From contig NZ_JOOE01000002.1 of assembly GCF_000712135.1 (NCBI RefSeq), positions 496,001-560,000 on the forward strand: a stretch of 64,000 bases of DNA, read 5' to 3'. Origin of the DNA: Sphingomonas sp. UNC305MFCol5.2 (GTDB lineage Bacteria; Pseudomonadota; Alphaproteobacteria; Sphingomonadales; Sphingomonadaceae). Shown one piece after another: positions 33,010-40,763 of this stretch (its first letter is position 1; each line of letters opens with the position of its first letter). Made by a program: the position numbers and the translations under genes. Under the pieces are notes generated by a model. That model was not told the DNA's origin, ran no database searches, and saw only the letters and a program-made list of their open reading frames with translations.

Positions 33010-36000
33010 GCGAGACGTCCGAACCCAAGGGCAGGTTCAACCTGTCCGCCCTCGCTGTGCGCGAACGGGCAGTCACATTGTTCTTCATCATCGCGATCAC
33101 CGCCGCCGGAATCGTAGCCTTCCTGAGCCTCGGCCGCGCCGAGGATCCGAGCTTCACCATCAAGCAGATGACCGTGGTCACCGCATGGCCCGGCGCCACC
33201 GCGCAGGAAATGCAGGACCAGGTCGCCGAGCCGCTGGAAAAACGGCTGCAGGAGCTGCGCTGGTACGACCGCGCGGAGACGTTCACGCGCCCCGGCCTCG
33301 CCTTCACTACGCTGCTCCTGCGCGACCAGACGCCCCCGTCCGAAGTGCAGGAGCAATTCTACCAGGCGCGCAAGAAGCTGCAGGACGAGGCGCCTCGGCT
33401 GCCCCGCGGGGTCGCCGGTCCGTTCGTCAACGACGAATATGGCGATGTGACGTTCGCGCTGTATGCACTGAAGGCAAAGGGCGAGCCGCAGCGCGACCTC
33501 GCCCGTCAGGCCGAGGTGCTGCGCCAGCGGCTGCTCCACGTGCCCGGCGTGAAGAAGATCAACATCGTCGGCGAACGGCCCGAGCGCATCTTCGTCGAGT
33601 TCGCGCAGGATCGGCTGGCGACGCTGGGGATCGCGCCGCGCGCGATCTTCGCGGCGCTCGCGCAGCAGAACCTGGTCACCCCGGCGGGGGCGATCGAGGC
33701 GAACGGGCCGCAGGTGCAGGTCCGGCTCGATGGCGCGTTCGACGATCTCGAAAAGATCCGCGATCTGCCGATCGTCGCCAATGGCAAGACCCTGCGCCTG
33801 GCGGACATCGCCGAGGTCCGGCGCGGCTATGAGGATCCGGCGACCTTCCTGATCCGCAACCAAGGCGAGCCGACCCTGCTGCTCGGCGTCGTCATGCGCG
33901 AAGGCTGGAACGGGCTCGAGCTCGGCAAGTCGCTGAAGGCCGAAGTCCAGGCGATCTCGTCGGGGCTGCCGCTCGGAATGGTCCTCGCTCCCGTGACCGA
34001 CCAGTCGGAGAACATCTCGGCGGCCGTCGATCAGTTCATGCGCACCTTCCTCGAGGCGCTGGCGATCGTGATGATCGTCAGCCTCGTCGCGCTCGGCTGG
34101 CGGGTTGGCATCGTCGTGGCGGGGGCGGTGCCGCTGACGCTCGCGATCGTGCTGGTCATCATGTGGGCGACCGGCAGGGTGCTGGACCGCATCACGCTCG
34201 GCTCGCTGGTTCTTGCGCTCGGGCTGCTGGTCGACGACGCGATCATCGCGATCGAGATGATGGTCGTGAAGATGGAGGAGGGCTTCGACCGCATCAAGGC
34301 GTCGGCCTATGCCTGGAGCCACACCGCGGCGCCGATGCTGGCGGGCACGCTGGTGACCGTGATCGGCCTGATGCCGGTCGGCTTCGCGAAGTCCACGGCC
34401 GGTGAATATGCCGGCAACATCTTCTGGGTCGTCGGCTTCGCCCTGCTCGCGTCCTGGGTCGTGGCGGTGATCTTCACGCCGTACATGGGGGTCAAGCTGC
34501 TGCCGGCGATCAAGCCGGTCGCGGGCGGGCATGATGCGATCTACCAAACCCCGCGCTACCAGAAGGTGCGCCAGCTGATCCGCTGGGCGGTGAAGCGCAA
34601 CCGGGTGGTGACGATCGCAACGTTGGTCGCGTTCCTCGTCGCCGGCGCGGGCATGGTGCTTGTGAAGAAGCAGTTCTTCCCCACCTCCGACCGGCCCGAG
34701 GTGCTGGTCGAGGTCCAGATGCCCAAGGGCACGTCGATCGAACAGACCAGCGCGGCGACGGAACAGGTCGAAGCCTGGCTGCGCAAGCAGTCCGAAGCGA
34801 AGGTCGTCACGGCCTATGTCGGCCAGGGCGCGCCGCGCTTCTTCATGTCGCTCTCGCCCGAATTGCCCGACCCGTCCTTCGCCAAGGTCATCGTGCGCAC
34901 GCCGGACGAAGAGGCGCGCGATGCATTGAAGGAACGCTTGCGGCAGGCTGTGGCCGACGGCCTCGCCCCCGCGGCGCGGGTGCGCGTGACGCAGCTCGTC
35001 TTCGGGCCCCCCTCCCCCTATCCCGTCGCGTTCCGCGTCAGCGGTCCCGACGTCGAGAAGCTGCGCGGCATCGCCGAGCAGGTCCGCGCGATCATGGTCA
35101 ACGACCCGATGATGCGCACGGTCAACACCGACTGGGGCGAGCGCGTGCCGACGCTGCACTTCGCGCTCGATCAGGACCGGCTTCGTGCTATGGGCCTGAC
35201 CTCGGGCGATGTCGGCGAGCAGCTTCAGTTCCTGCTCTCCGGCGTGACGGTCTCGCAGGTCCGCGAGGATATCCGCACGGTCGATGTGGTCGTGCGTTCC
35301 GCAGGCGAGACGCGGCTCGATCCGGCGCGCATCGGGGATTTCACCCTGACCGCCGCGAACGGCGAGCGCATCCCGGTCAGCCAGATCGGCAAGCTCGAGC
35401 TGCGGATGGAGAATCCGATCCTGCTTCGCCGCGATCGCGTGCCGACCATCACCGTGCGCGGCGACATCGCCAACCATCTGCAACCGCCCGATGTCTCGAC
35501 CGCCATGTTCAAGAAGCTCGCGCCGGTCATCAGCGCCCTGCCCTCCGGATACCACGTCGTCATGGGCGGCTCGATCGAGGAAGCCGGCAAGGCCAATGCC
35601 GCGCTGGCGCCGATCTTCCCGATCATGATCCTGCTGATGATGATCGTCATCATGCTGCAGGTCCGCAGCTTCTCGGCGATGACGATCGTCCTGCTGACCG
35701 CGCCGCTGGGGCTGATCGGCGTGGTGCCGACGCTGCTGCTGACCGGCCAGCCCTTCGGCTTCAACGCCATCCTCGGGCTGATCTCGCTGGCGGGCATATT
35801 GATGCGCAACACGCTGATCCTGATCGGCCAGATCCAGGAGAATCGCGAGCACGGCCGCACGGCGTTCGACGCCGTGGTCGAGGCGACCGTCCAGCGCTCC
35901 CGGCCCGTGATCCTGACGGCACTGGCAGCGGTGCTCGCCTTCGTGCCACTCACCCATTCGGTGTTCTGGGGTGCGATGGCCTTCACGCTGATCGGCGGCA

Positions 36001-36113
36001 CACTCGTTGGAACGATCCTGACGCTCGTCTTCCTGCCGGCGCTCTATGCGCTCTGGTATCGGATCAAACCTGCTCCGGAAGGCCAACCGCAGCCAGCGGG
36101 GGCGCTAGCATGA
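33006..36113 (+). CDS. RND-family efflux permease
   Basis: The 1035-residue pump has the AcrB-like layout: helix 1, a periplasmic porter domain, helices 2-6, a second porter domain and helices 8-12. The helix-4 LGLLVDDAIIAIEMM segment carries the two proton-relay aspartates. It uses the proton gradient to export drugs, solvents or metals. The start is TTG at 33006, overlapping the adaptor stop, with GGGAG 7 bases before it. Heavy-metal signatures were not evident, so a hydrophobic-compound pump is more likely. Confidence 0.93.
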   Translation: MSETSEPKGRFNLSALAVRERAVTLFFIIAITAAGIVAFLSLGRAEDPSFTIKQMTVVTAWPGATAQEMQDQVAEPLEKRLQELRWYDRAETFTRPGLAFTTLLLRDQTPPSEVQEQFYQARKKLQDEAPRLPRGVAGPFVNDEYGDVTFALYALKAKGEPQRDLARQAEVLRQRLLHVPGVKKINIVGERPERIFVEFAQDRLATLGIAPRAIFAALAQQNLVTPAGAIEANGPQVQVRLDGAFDDLEKIRDLPIVANGKTLRLADIAEVRRGYEDPATFLIRNQGEPTLLLGVVMREGWNGLELGKSLKAEVQAISSGLPLGMVLAPVTDQSENISAAVDQFMRTFLEALAIVMIVSLVALGWRVGIVVAGAVPLTLAIVLVIMWATGRVLDRITLGSLVLALGLLVDDAIIAIEMMVVKMEEGFDRIKASAYAWSHTAAPMLAGTLVTVIGLMPVGFAKSTAGEYAGNIFWVVGFALLASWVVAVIFTPYMGVKLLPAIKPVAGGHDAIYQTPRYQKVRQLIRWAVKRNRVVTIATLVAFLVAGAGMVLVKKQFFPTSDRPEVLVEVQMPKGTSIEQTSAATEQVEAWLRKQSEAKVVTAYVGQGAPRFFMSLSPELPDPSFAKVIVRTPDEEARDALKERLRQAVADGLAPAARVRVTQLVFGPPSPYPVAFRVSGPDVEKLRGIAEQVRAIMVNDPMMRTVNTDWGERVPTLHFALDQDRLRAMGLTSGDVGEQLQFLLSGVTVSQVREDIRTVDVVVRSAGETRLDPARIGDFTLTAANGERIPVSQIGKLELRMENPILLRRDRVPTITVRGDIANHLQPPDVSTAMFKKLAPVISALPSGYHVVMGGSIEEAGKANAALAPIFPIMILLMMIVIMLQVRSFSAMTIVLLTAPLGLIGVVPTLLLTGQPFGFNAILGLISLAGILMRNTLILIGQIQENREHGRTAFDAVVEATVQRSRPVILTALAAVLAFVPLTHSVFWGAMAFTLIGGTLVGTILTLVFLPALYALWYRIKPAPEGQPQPAGALA

Positions 36114-36544
36114 GCGCGGTCCCCACGGACGGTGCGAGGTCCTGCCACGAGCGCGGGACCTGGACGGCGCTCGGGTGCCTGGACACCCCGAGCCCAGCTG
36201 TCGATCGCGCCGTTCCGGAGGGGGACCTGATCGAGCCCCTCGAGGGGCGTTGGACGCTGCGGATCCTGGTCTGCCTCCATGCCGGCGAGCATCGGTTCGC
36301 GGATCTGAGGTCGGCGATCCCGCGTGTCAGCGCGAACATCCTCACCGACCGGCTCCGTGCGCTGGAATGTGCGGGGCTTGTCGAGCGGCGCTACCTTCCG
36401 CCTCTGCACGCCAGCCATGTCTACGCGCTGACCGAAGTCGCCACAGGCCTCGGACCGATGCTGGACGCGCTCGCCGGCTGGCGAGCCTCGCAATCCGACA
36501 AGTCCACCCCCTCGCGTCGTCTTGGAAAGGAGAAATCGCGATGA
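36110..36544 (+). CDS. HxlR-family transcriptional regulator
   Basis: The 144-residue winged-helix protein contains LEGRWTLRILVCLHAGEHRF, FADLRSAIPRVSANILTDRL and LVERRYLPP, the HxlR order. The usual N-terminal redox Cys is present as GCLD. It overlaps the RND stop by ATGA, so it is read from the pump transcript, an unusual place for a second regulator in addition to TetR. It may adjust the pump genes or the small downstream genes. Confidence 0.85.
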   Translation: MSAVPTDGARSCHERGTWTALGCLDTPSPAVDRAVPEGDLIEPLEGRWTLRILVCLHAGEHRFADLRSAIPRVSANILTDRLRALECAGLVERRYLPPLHASHVYALTEVATGLGPMLDALAGWRASQSDKSTPSRRLGKEKSR

Positions 36545-36696
36545 AGCTGAAGGAAATCGCGCGCCGGATCTGGCGCAATTTCGAGGCGATCGCCGAGGCG
36601 GCCGACTATGATCCGCTCGCCGAAATCGCGCAGCGAGTCGAGCGGCTGGAACGCGCGGTTGCCAATATCGGCACGGCCCCGGAAAATTCCGCCTGA
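36541..36696 (+). CDS. Small 51-residue helical protein of unknown function
   Basis: This small gene starts at ATG 36541, overlapping the HxlR stop (ATGA), with GGAAAGGAG about 6-14 bases upstream, a strong ribosome site. The product is highly helical and amphipathic (KEIARRIWRNFEAIAEAADY, then a heptad-like ERLERAVANI), with no membrane span. I do not recognise the family. Its coupling to the pump operon is clear from spacing. Confidence 0.7.
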   Translation: MKLKEIARRIWRNFEAIAEAADYDPLAEIAQRVERLERAVANIGTAPENSA

Positions 36697-36782
36697 AGCC
36701 CGTCGATCCGGGCGTGTCCGCTGAACCGCCCCATCTCCCACGTGCGCAGATACTTGTGCCGCAGCGATCATAGGAAACCGAA

Positions 36783-37628
36783 ATGCCCACCCCGCCACAC
36801 GCCGAAACGGCGCGCCTGAAAATCTCGGAAGCCATCACCTTGCGCTATGAAAAATCGGGTCACGGGGCGCCGTTGCTGTTGCTGCACACGATACGCACCC
36901 AGATCGAATATTTTCGCGAGCTGGCGCCGCTTCTCGCCCAAGGGTACACCGTATACGCGATCGACCTTCCCGGACACGGTCATTCGCCGATAGATCGGCG
37001 CGCGCCGTTCGACGAACCCTATTTCAGAGAAGCAGTCATCGGGTTCATCGAGAAGCTCGACCTCAACGGCGTCACGATCATTGGCGAATCGATCGGTGGC
37101 GCCTTGGCCCTCACCGTCGCGGCGGCCCTTCCGCAGCGGATCGCGCGCGTCTTCGCCATCAACCCTTATGACTACGACATCCGTTACGGCGATGGCATCC
37201 GGCGCGGCAACACCTTCGCCAATGTGATCATCGGAAGCCTCCAAGTTCCCGTGCTGGGCGCCGTCAACGCCGCGCTGGAAAATGAAATGGTGCTCGGCAA
37301 GATCATGGGCGGCGGTTTTCACGACCGGCGCAAGCTTCCGCCCGACCTTCTTGCCGAGTTCGCCCGGGTGGCACGCCGCCCCGGATACAAGCAGGCGGCG
37401 CGGAAAGTCCTGGCCGGCTGGCGATCCTGGGGCGAGGCACGGGACCTGTATCCGCACGTCTCGGCGCCGGTCACCCTAATCTATGGAGACAGCGACTGGT
37501 CGCGTCCCGACGAACGCGAGCGAACCCGGGCGCTGCTTAACACGCGGATGATCACGCTCGAAGATACCGGACACTTCTCGGCACTCGAGAATCCGCCGGA
37601 GCTGGCACATATCGTGCTCGGAGGATGA
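36783..37628 (+). CDS. Alpha/beta-hydrolase
   Basis: The 281-residue enzyme shows the nucleophile elbow GESIGG (Ser about 103), the acid in YGDSDW (about 239) and the catalytic His in DTGHFSALE near residue 264. The oxyanion position has HTIRT in place of the common HG. The fold suggests esterase, lipase or epoxide-hydrolase-like activity; the substrate is unknown. AGGA precedes ATG 36783. It lies 86 bases after the small gene and may be part of the same transcript. Confidence 0.87.
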   Translation: MPTPPHAETARLKISEAITLRYEKSGHGAPLLLLHTIRTQIEYFRELAPLLAQGYTVYAIDLPGHGHSPIDRRAPFDEPYFREAVIGFIEKLDLNGVTIIGESIGGALALTVAAALPQRIARVFAINPYDYDIRYGDGIRRGNTFANVIIGSLQVPVLGAVNAALENEMVLGKIMGGGFHDRRKLPPDLLAEFARVARRPGYKQAARKVLAGWRSWGEARDLYPHVSAPVTLIYGDSDWSRPDERERTRALLNTRMITLEDTGHFSALENPPELAHIVLGG

Positions 37629-37803
37629 GCATCTCCGGATCAACGCAACGCGGGCTGGATCGCCGGCGGGGGTTTTCAGGATCGTTAATGGATGGGCTGA
37701 ACGGTCGGAAAGAGGGCGCAAAGCTGCCTATCGAAATTGGTCGCCGCTCTACCATTCTGAAATCGCACAGATTTTCCTAAACGGCTGAAATCAGCTCTTC
37801 CGT

Positions 37804-37825
37804 GCCGTGGCGTAGTAGCCACGGC
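37804..37825 (-). terminator. Hairpin downstream of tRNA-Leu
   Basis: GCCGTGGC-gtagta-GCCACGGC is a perfect 8-bp stem with a 6-base loop, 5 bases beyond the 3' end of the tRNA gene. No T-run follows on the minus strand, so it may be a processing or Rho-assisted terminator. The gap from 37629 to 37803 shows no gene or other clear signal. Confidence 0.5.
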
Positions 37826-37830
37826 GGTGC

Positions 37831-37915
37831 TGGTGCCCCTGGCCGGACTCGAACCAGCATGCCTTGCGGCAACCGATTTTGAGTCGGTCGCGTCTACCAA
37901 TTTCGCCACAGGGGC
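37831..37915 (-). tRNA. tRNA-Leu (anticodon CAA)
   Basis: The 85-nt minus-strand sequence folds as a class II tRNA: acceptor stem GCCCCTG with CAGGGGC, discriminator A and encoded CCA, anticodon stem ACCGA/TCGGT with loop CTCAAAA (anticodon CAA), a long variable arm (TGCCGCAAGGCA), and a T-arm with GTTCGAGTC. It reads UUG codons. It stands alone between the hydrolase and comM genes. Confidence 0.96.
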
Positions 37916-37971
37916 AGCGAGCGCGTGTGGCTAGACGAAGGGCGCGTCGGCCGCAAGATGGCGCGTGACGC

Positions 37972-39480
37972 TTAGTTCCGCGGCGCCTGCCGCCGATAGC
38001 TCAACGCCTCGGCGACGTGGATGCGGCTGACGCCCCCGGCACCGGCGAGGTCGGCGATGGTTCGCGCCACGCGGAGCACCCGAGTATAGCCGCGCGCCGA
38101 CAGCCGCATCGCTTCGGCCGCCTGCGCCAGCAGCTTGCGCCCGGGCTCGTCCGGCGTCGCGAACGCAGCCAGCACCTCACCTTCGGCCTCCGCATTGGTG
38201 CGCACCGCCACGTCGCGGTAGCGCTCGGTCTGGACCGCACGTGCGCCGGCAACGCGCGCGCCCACTTCGGCGGATCCTTCCGCCGGCGGCGGCAGCACCA
38301 GATCGGCGGCAGTGACCGGCTGCACCTCGACGTGCAGGTCGATCCGGTCGAGCAAAGGCCCCGACACCTTGGCCTGATAGTCGGCGGCGCATTTGGGCGC
38401 CCGGGCGCAGGCGAGCGCCGGATCGCCGAGATGCCCGCACCGGCACGGATTCATCGCCGCGATCAGCTGGACCCGGGCCGGGAAGGTGACATGCGCATTG
38501 GCCCGCGCGACGCTGACCACCCCTGCCTCGAGCGGCTGGCGCAGCGAATCGAGCACCGCGCGCTGGAATTCGGGTAACTCGTCGAGGAACAATACGCCCA
38601 GATGTGCAAGGCTCACTTCGCCCGGCTTTACCTTGAGCCCGCCGCCGGTGAGCGCCGCCATCGATGCCGAGTGATGCGGGCTGCGGAACGGTCGTGTCCG
38701 GGTCAGCCGCCCGCCCGAGAGCGTCCCGGCGACCGATGCCACCATCGAGACTTCGAGCGCCTCGGCGGCATCGAGCGGCGGCAATATCCCCGGCAGGCAC
38801 GAGGCGAGCAGCGACTTGCCCGCGCCGGGCGGCCCGACCATGATCATGTTGTGCCCGCCCGCCGCCGCGATCTCGAGCGCGCGCCTGGCGGTTTCCTGCC
38901 CCTTCACCTGTGCGAGATCGGGGCCGTAGCCGGGCTGGTCCATCTCGCCCGCAGGGGCGGCGGGCAGCAACTGGTTGCCCTTGAAATGGTTGAGCAGCCC
39001 GATCAGGTCGGGCGCCGCGATCACTTCGATCGAGCCGGCCCAGGCGGCTTCGGGGCCCTGCGACGCGGGGCAGACCAACCCCTTGTTGTCTTCCGACGCA
39101 TGCAGCGCCGCGAGCAGCACCCCCGGCGACGGCGCAACTCGCCCGTCAAGCCCCAGTTCGCCCACCACGACATAGCCCGACAGGGTCTCGGCGTCGGCCA
39201 CGCCCATCGCCGCGAGCAGCGCGAGCGCAATCGGCAAGTCGAAATGCGCGCCTTCCTTCGGCAGGTCGGCGGGCGAGAGATTGAGGATGATCCGCTTGGG
39301 CGGCAGCGCCAGCCCGATCGCCGCGATAGCGGCCCGCACCCGCTCGCGGCTTTCCGCCACCGCCTTGTCGGGCAACCCGACCACCACGAAGCTGGGCAGG
39401 CCGGCGACGAGATTGCACTGCACTTCGACCGCGCGCGCCTCGAGCCCCAGATAGGCCACTGTCGAAACGCTCGCGATCAT
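37972..39480 (-). CDS. comM: YifB/ComM family Mg-chelatase-like ATPase
   Basis: The 502-residue protein has an N-terminal Lon-like/ChlI fold domain (MIASVSTVAYLGLEARAVEVQ), a AAA+ module with Walker A GPPGAGKSLLAS at about residue 216, Walker B VLFLDELPEF, and the CxC...C zinc-type pattern NPCRCGHLGDP. ComM is a hexameric helicase that promotes branch migration during natural transformation. Length and motifs are standard. It is monocistronic here. Confidence 0.95.
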   Translation of the reverse strand: MIASVSTVAYLGLEARAVEVQCNLVAGLPSFVVVGLPDKAVAESRERVRAAIAAIGLALPPKRIILNLSPADLPKEGAHFDLPIALALLAAMGVADAETLSGYVVVGELGLDGRVAPSPGVLLAALHASEDNKGLVCPASQGPEAAWAGSIEVIAAPDLIGLLNHFKGNQLLPAAPAGEMDQPGYGPDLAQVKGQETARRALEIAAAGGHNMIMVGPPGAGKSLLASCLPGILPPLDAAEALEVSMVASVAGTLSGGRLTRTRPFRSPHHSASMAALTGGGLKVKPGEVSLAHLGVLFLDELPEFQRAVLDSLRQPLEAGVVSVARANAHVTFPARVQLIAAMNPCRCGHLGDPALACARAPKCAADYQAKVSGPLLDRIDLHVEVQPVTAADLVLPPPAEGSAEVGARVAGARAVQTERYRDVAVRTNAEAEGEVLAAFATPDEPGRKLLAQAAEAMRLSARGYTRVLRVARTIADLAGAGGVSRIHVAEALSYRRQAPRN

Positions 39481-39642
39481 GCCGCTTCCCCCTGCCTTGT
39501 TCTTACCGGCTTTCGTCCAGGATGGAACAGAACTGATCCGAATCGGGGAAATCGGCGATCCGCGGCGGCGACGCGACGAAGACCTGCAGATTCCGGCAGG
39601 GGATACTTGGCAGCGGGGGAGCGCGTGCCCACATCCGGTGTA

Positions 39643-39972
39643 ATGCCGGACTCACACACCCGCCCGCACCTCCTCCGCACGGCCCTCGTCGTGCTAGGAT
39701 TCGCGATCATGGCCGCCTCGCCGCTGGTCGGGGTCATCCCCGGCCCCGGCGGAATCATCGTCTTTGCGGGCGGGCTGGTGCTCGTGCTCAGGAACGCGAC
39801 CTGGGCGCGGCGCCACTTCGCACGGCTCAAGCGCCGCTGGCCGCGCTTCGGCCATTATAGCGACATGGCGCTGCGCCGCCGGAGCTTCCGTCGGCGGCAG
39901 CAACGTGCCAAGGACGTCGCCACGGCCGAAGCCGAAGCCGCATTGCTCGGTTTTCCCGCAGACCCGCGTTGA
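39643..39972 (+). CDS. PGPGW-type small transmembrane protein
   Basis: The 109-residue protein has two hydrophobic helices around the VIPGPGGIIVFAGGLVLVL segment, the mark of the putative PGPGW transmembrane family, then a very basic tail (RRRSFRRRQQRAKD). The ATG at 39643 lacks a ribosome site; GTG at 39625 has GGGGGAG just before it and may be the true start. The function of the family is unknown. The 162-base interval after comM shows nothing else. Confidence 0.72.
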   Translation: MPDSHTRPHLLRTALVVLGFAIMAASPLVGVIPGPGGIIVFAGGLVLVLRNATWARRHFARLKRRWPRFGHYSDMALRRRSFRRRQQRAKDVATAEAEAALLGFPADPR

Positions 39973-39997
39973 CTTTGGCGACTCACCTCCGTATGGG
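39969..39997 (+). promoter_or_regulatory. Candidate rpmH promoter
   Basis: TTGACT (39969-39974) and TATGGG (39992-39997) are separated by 17 bases. Transcription would start near 40004, about 55 bases before rpmH. The -35 element overlaps the stop of the preceding gene. Only the pattern supports it. Confidence 0.45.
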
Positions 39998-40009
39998 CAC
40001 CCGACACGC

Positions 40010-40033
40010 GGCCGCTCCTGTAGCGGCCCTTTT
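40010..40033 (+). terminator. Intrinsic-terminator-like hairpin in the rpmH leader
   Basis: GGCCGCT-cctgt-AGCGGCC is a perfect 7-bp GC-rich stem followed by CTTTTA. It would end transcripts of the upstream gene, but it lies downstream of the candidate rpmH promoter, between its start point and the rpmH ribosome site, so it could also act as an attenuator or a 5'-UTR stabiliser. Confidence 0.6.
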
Positions 40034-40059
40034 ACGTTCTAGATTACCGAGGATGAGCG

Positions 40060-40194
40060 ATGAAGCGGACCTTTCAGCCGAGCAACCTGGTGCGTGCGCG
40101 CCGGCACGGCTTCCGCAGCCGGATGGCGACCGTCGGCGGCCGCAACGTGATCCGTGCCCGCCGCGCCCGCGGCCGCAAGAAGCTGTCGGCCTAA
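40060..40194 (+). CDS. rpmH: 50S ribosomal protein L34
   Basis: This gene encodes 44 residues beginning [19 protein letters not shown] and ending GRKKLSA, the near-invariant L34 sequence. GAGG lies 7 bases before ATG 40060. The gene opens the conserved rpmH-rnpA-yidD-yidC set. Another reading frame that continues into RnpA is open through the whole of this gene. Confidence 0.98.
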   Translation: MKRTFQPSNLVRARRHGFRSRMATVGGRNVIRARRARGRKKLSA

Positions 40195-40199
40195 CCGCC

Positions 40200-40532
40200 G
40201 TACCGCTCGCGCGGCTCACCGAGCGCAAGCACTATCTCGCCGCCAATGCGGGGAAGCGGGCACCCATGCCCGGCTTCGTTCTGCTGGTGCGTGCGCGCGA
40301 CGATGCCGATTCGACGATGCGAATCGGCATTACCGTTTCCAAAAAGGTCGGCAATGCGGTCGTGCGCAATCGCATGAAGCGCCGCTTCCGTGCACTCGCG
40401 CGCGAGGTCTTGCCCGAATCGGGTATTCCGGGCGCCGACCATGTCCTGATCGGCCGCAACAGCGGGATCGAGCGGGACTATGCCGATCTCAAGGCCGAAC
40501 TGGCCAAGGCATGCGCGAAGCTCGCCCGATGA
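40200..40532 (+). CDS. rnpA: RNase P protein component (start codon uncertain)
   Basis: The homologous part begins around base 40200 (PLARLTERKHYLAANAGKR) and includes the family core MRIGITVSKKVGNAVVRNRMKRRFR, which binds the P RNA and pre-tRNA leader. No ATG, GTG, TTG or CTG is in frame between 40053 and 40266. ATG 40266 would delete the conserved N-terminal strand; ATG 40053 lies 7 bases before the rpmH start and would add about 49 residues encoded across rpmH. The coordinate given marks homology, not a proven start. The stop overlaps yidD (ATGA). Confidence 0.9.
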   Translation, partial: VPLARLTERKHYLAANAGKRAPMPGFVLLVRARDDADSTMRIGITVSKKVGNAVVRNRMKRRFRALAREVLPESGIPGADHVLIGRNSGIERDYADLKAELAKACAKLAR

Positions 40533-40741
40533 TCGCGCGCCTTCTCATCCTAATAGCACGGGGCTGGCAACTCGGCCCCTCACTGATTCTGCCGCCCAGC
40601 TGCCGCTACGCGCCCAGCTGTTCGGCCTATGCAATCGAGGCGCTCCGCCGCTATGGAGCGCTCAAGGGCGGCTGGCTGGCCGCAAGGCGCATCCTGCGCT
40701 GCCATCCATGGGGCGGGCACGGCTACGATCCCGTGCCATGA
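40529..40741 (+). CDS. yidD: Membrane protein insertion efficiency factor YidD
   Basis: The 70-residue protein has the family signature CRYAPSCSAYAIEALRRYG with the two cysteines, then GWLAARRILRCHPWGGHGYDPVP. YidD is a small membrane-associated helper of YidC-dependent insertion. ATG 40529 overlaps the rnpA stop. The position between rnpA and yidC is the standard one. Confidence 0.96.
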   Translation: MIARLLILIARGWQLGPSLILPPSCRYAPSCSAYAIEALRRYGALKGGWLAARRILRCHPWGGHGYDPVP

Positions 40742-40763
40742 CGGACTTTCCGGGGACTATTCG

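Noticed and set aside
32799..36086. A 1095-codon open frame antisense to the RND permease
   Set aside because: It mirrors the codon pattern of the real gene, is very rich in Arg, Asp, His and Gln, and has no recognisable domain; it is an artefact of high GC third positions.
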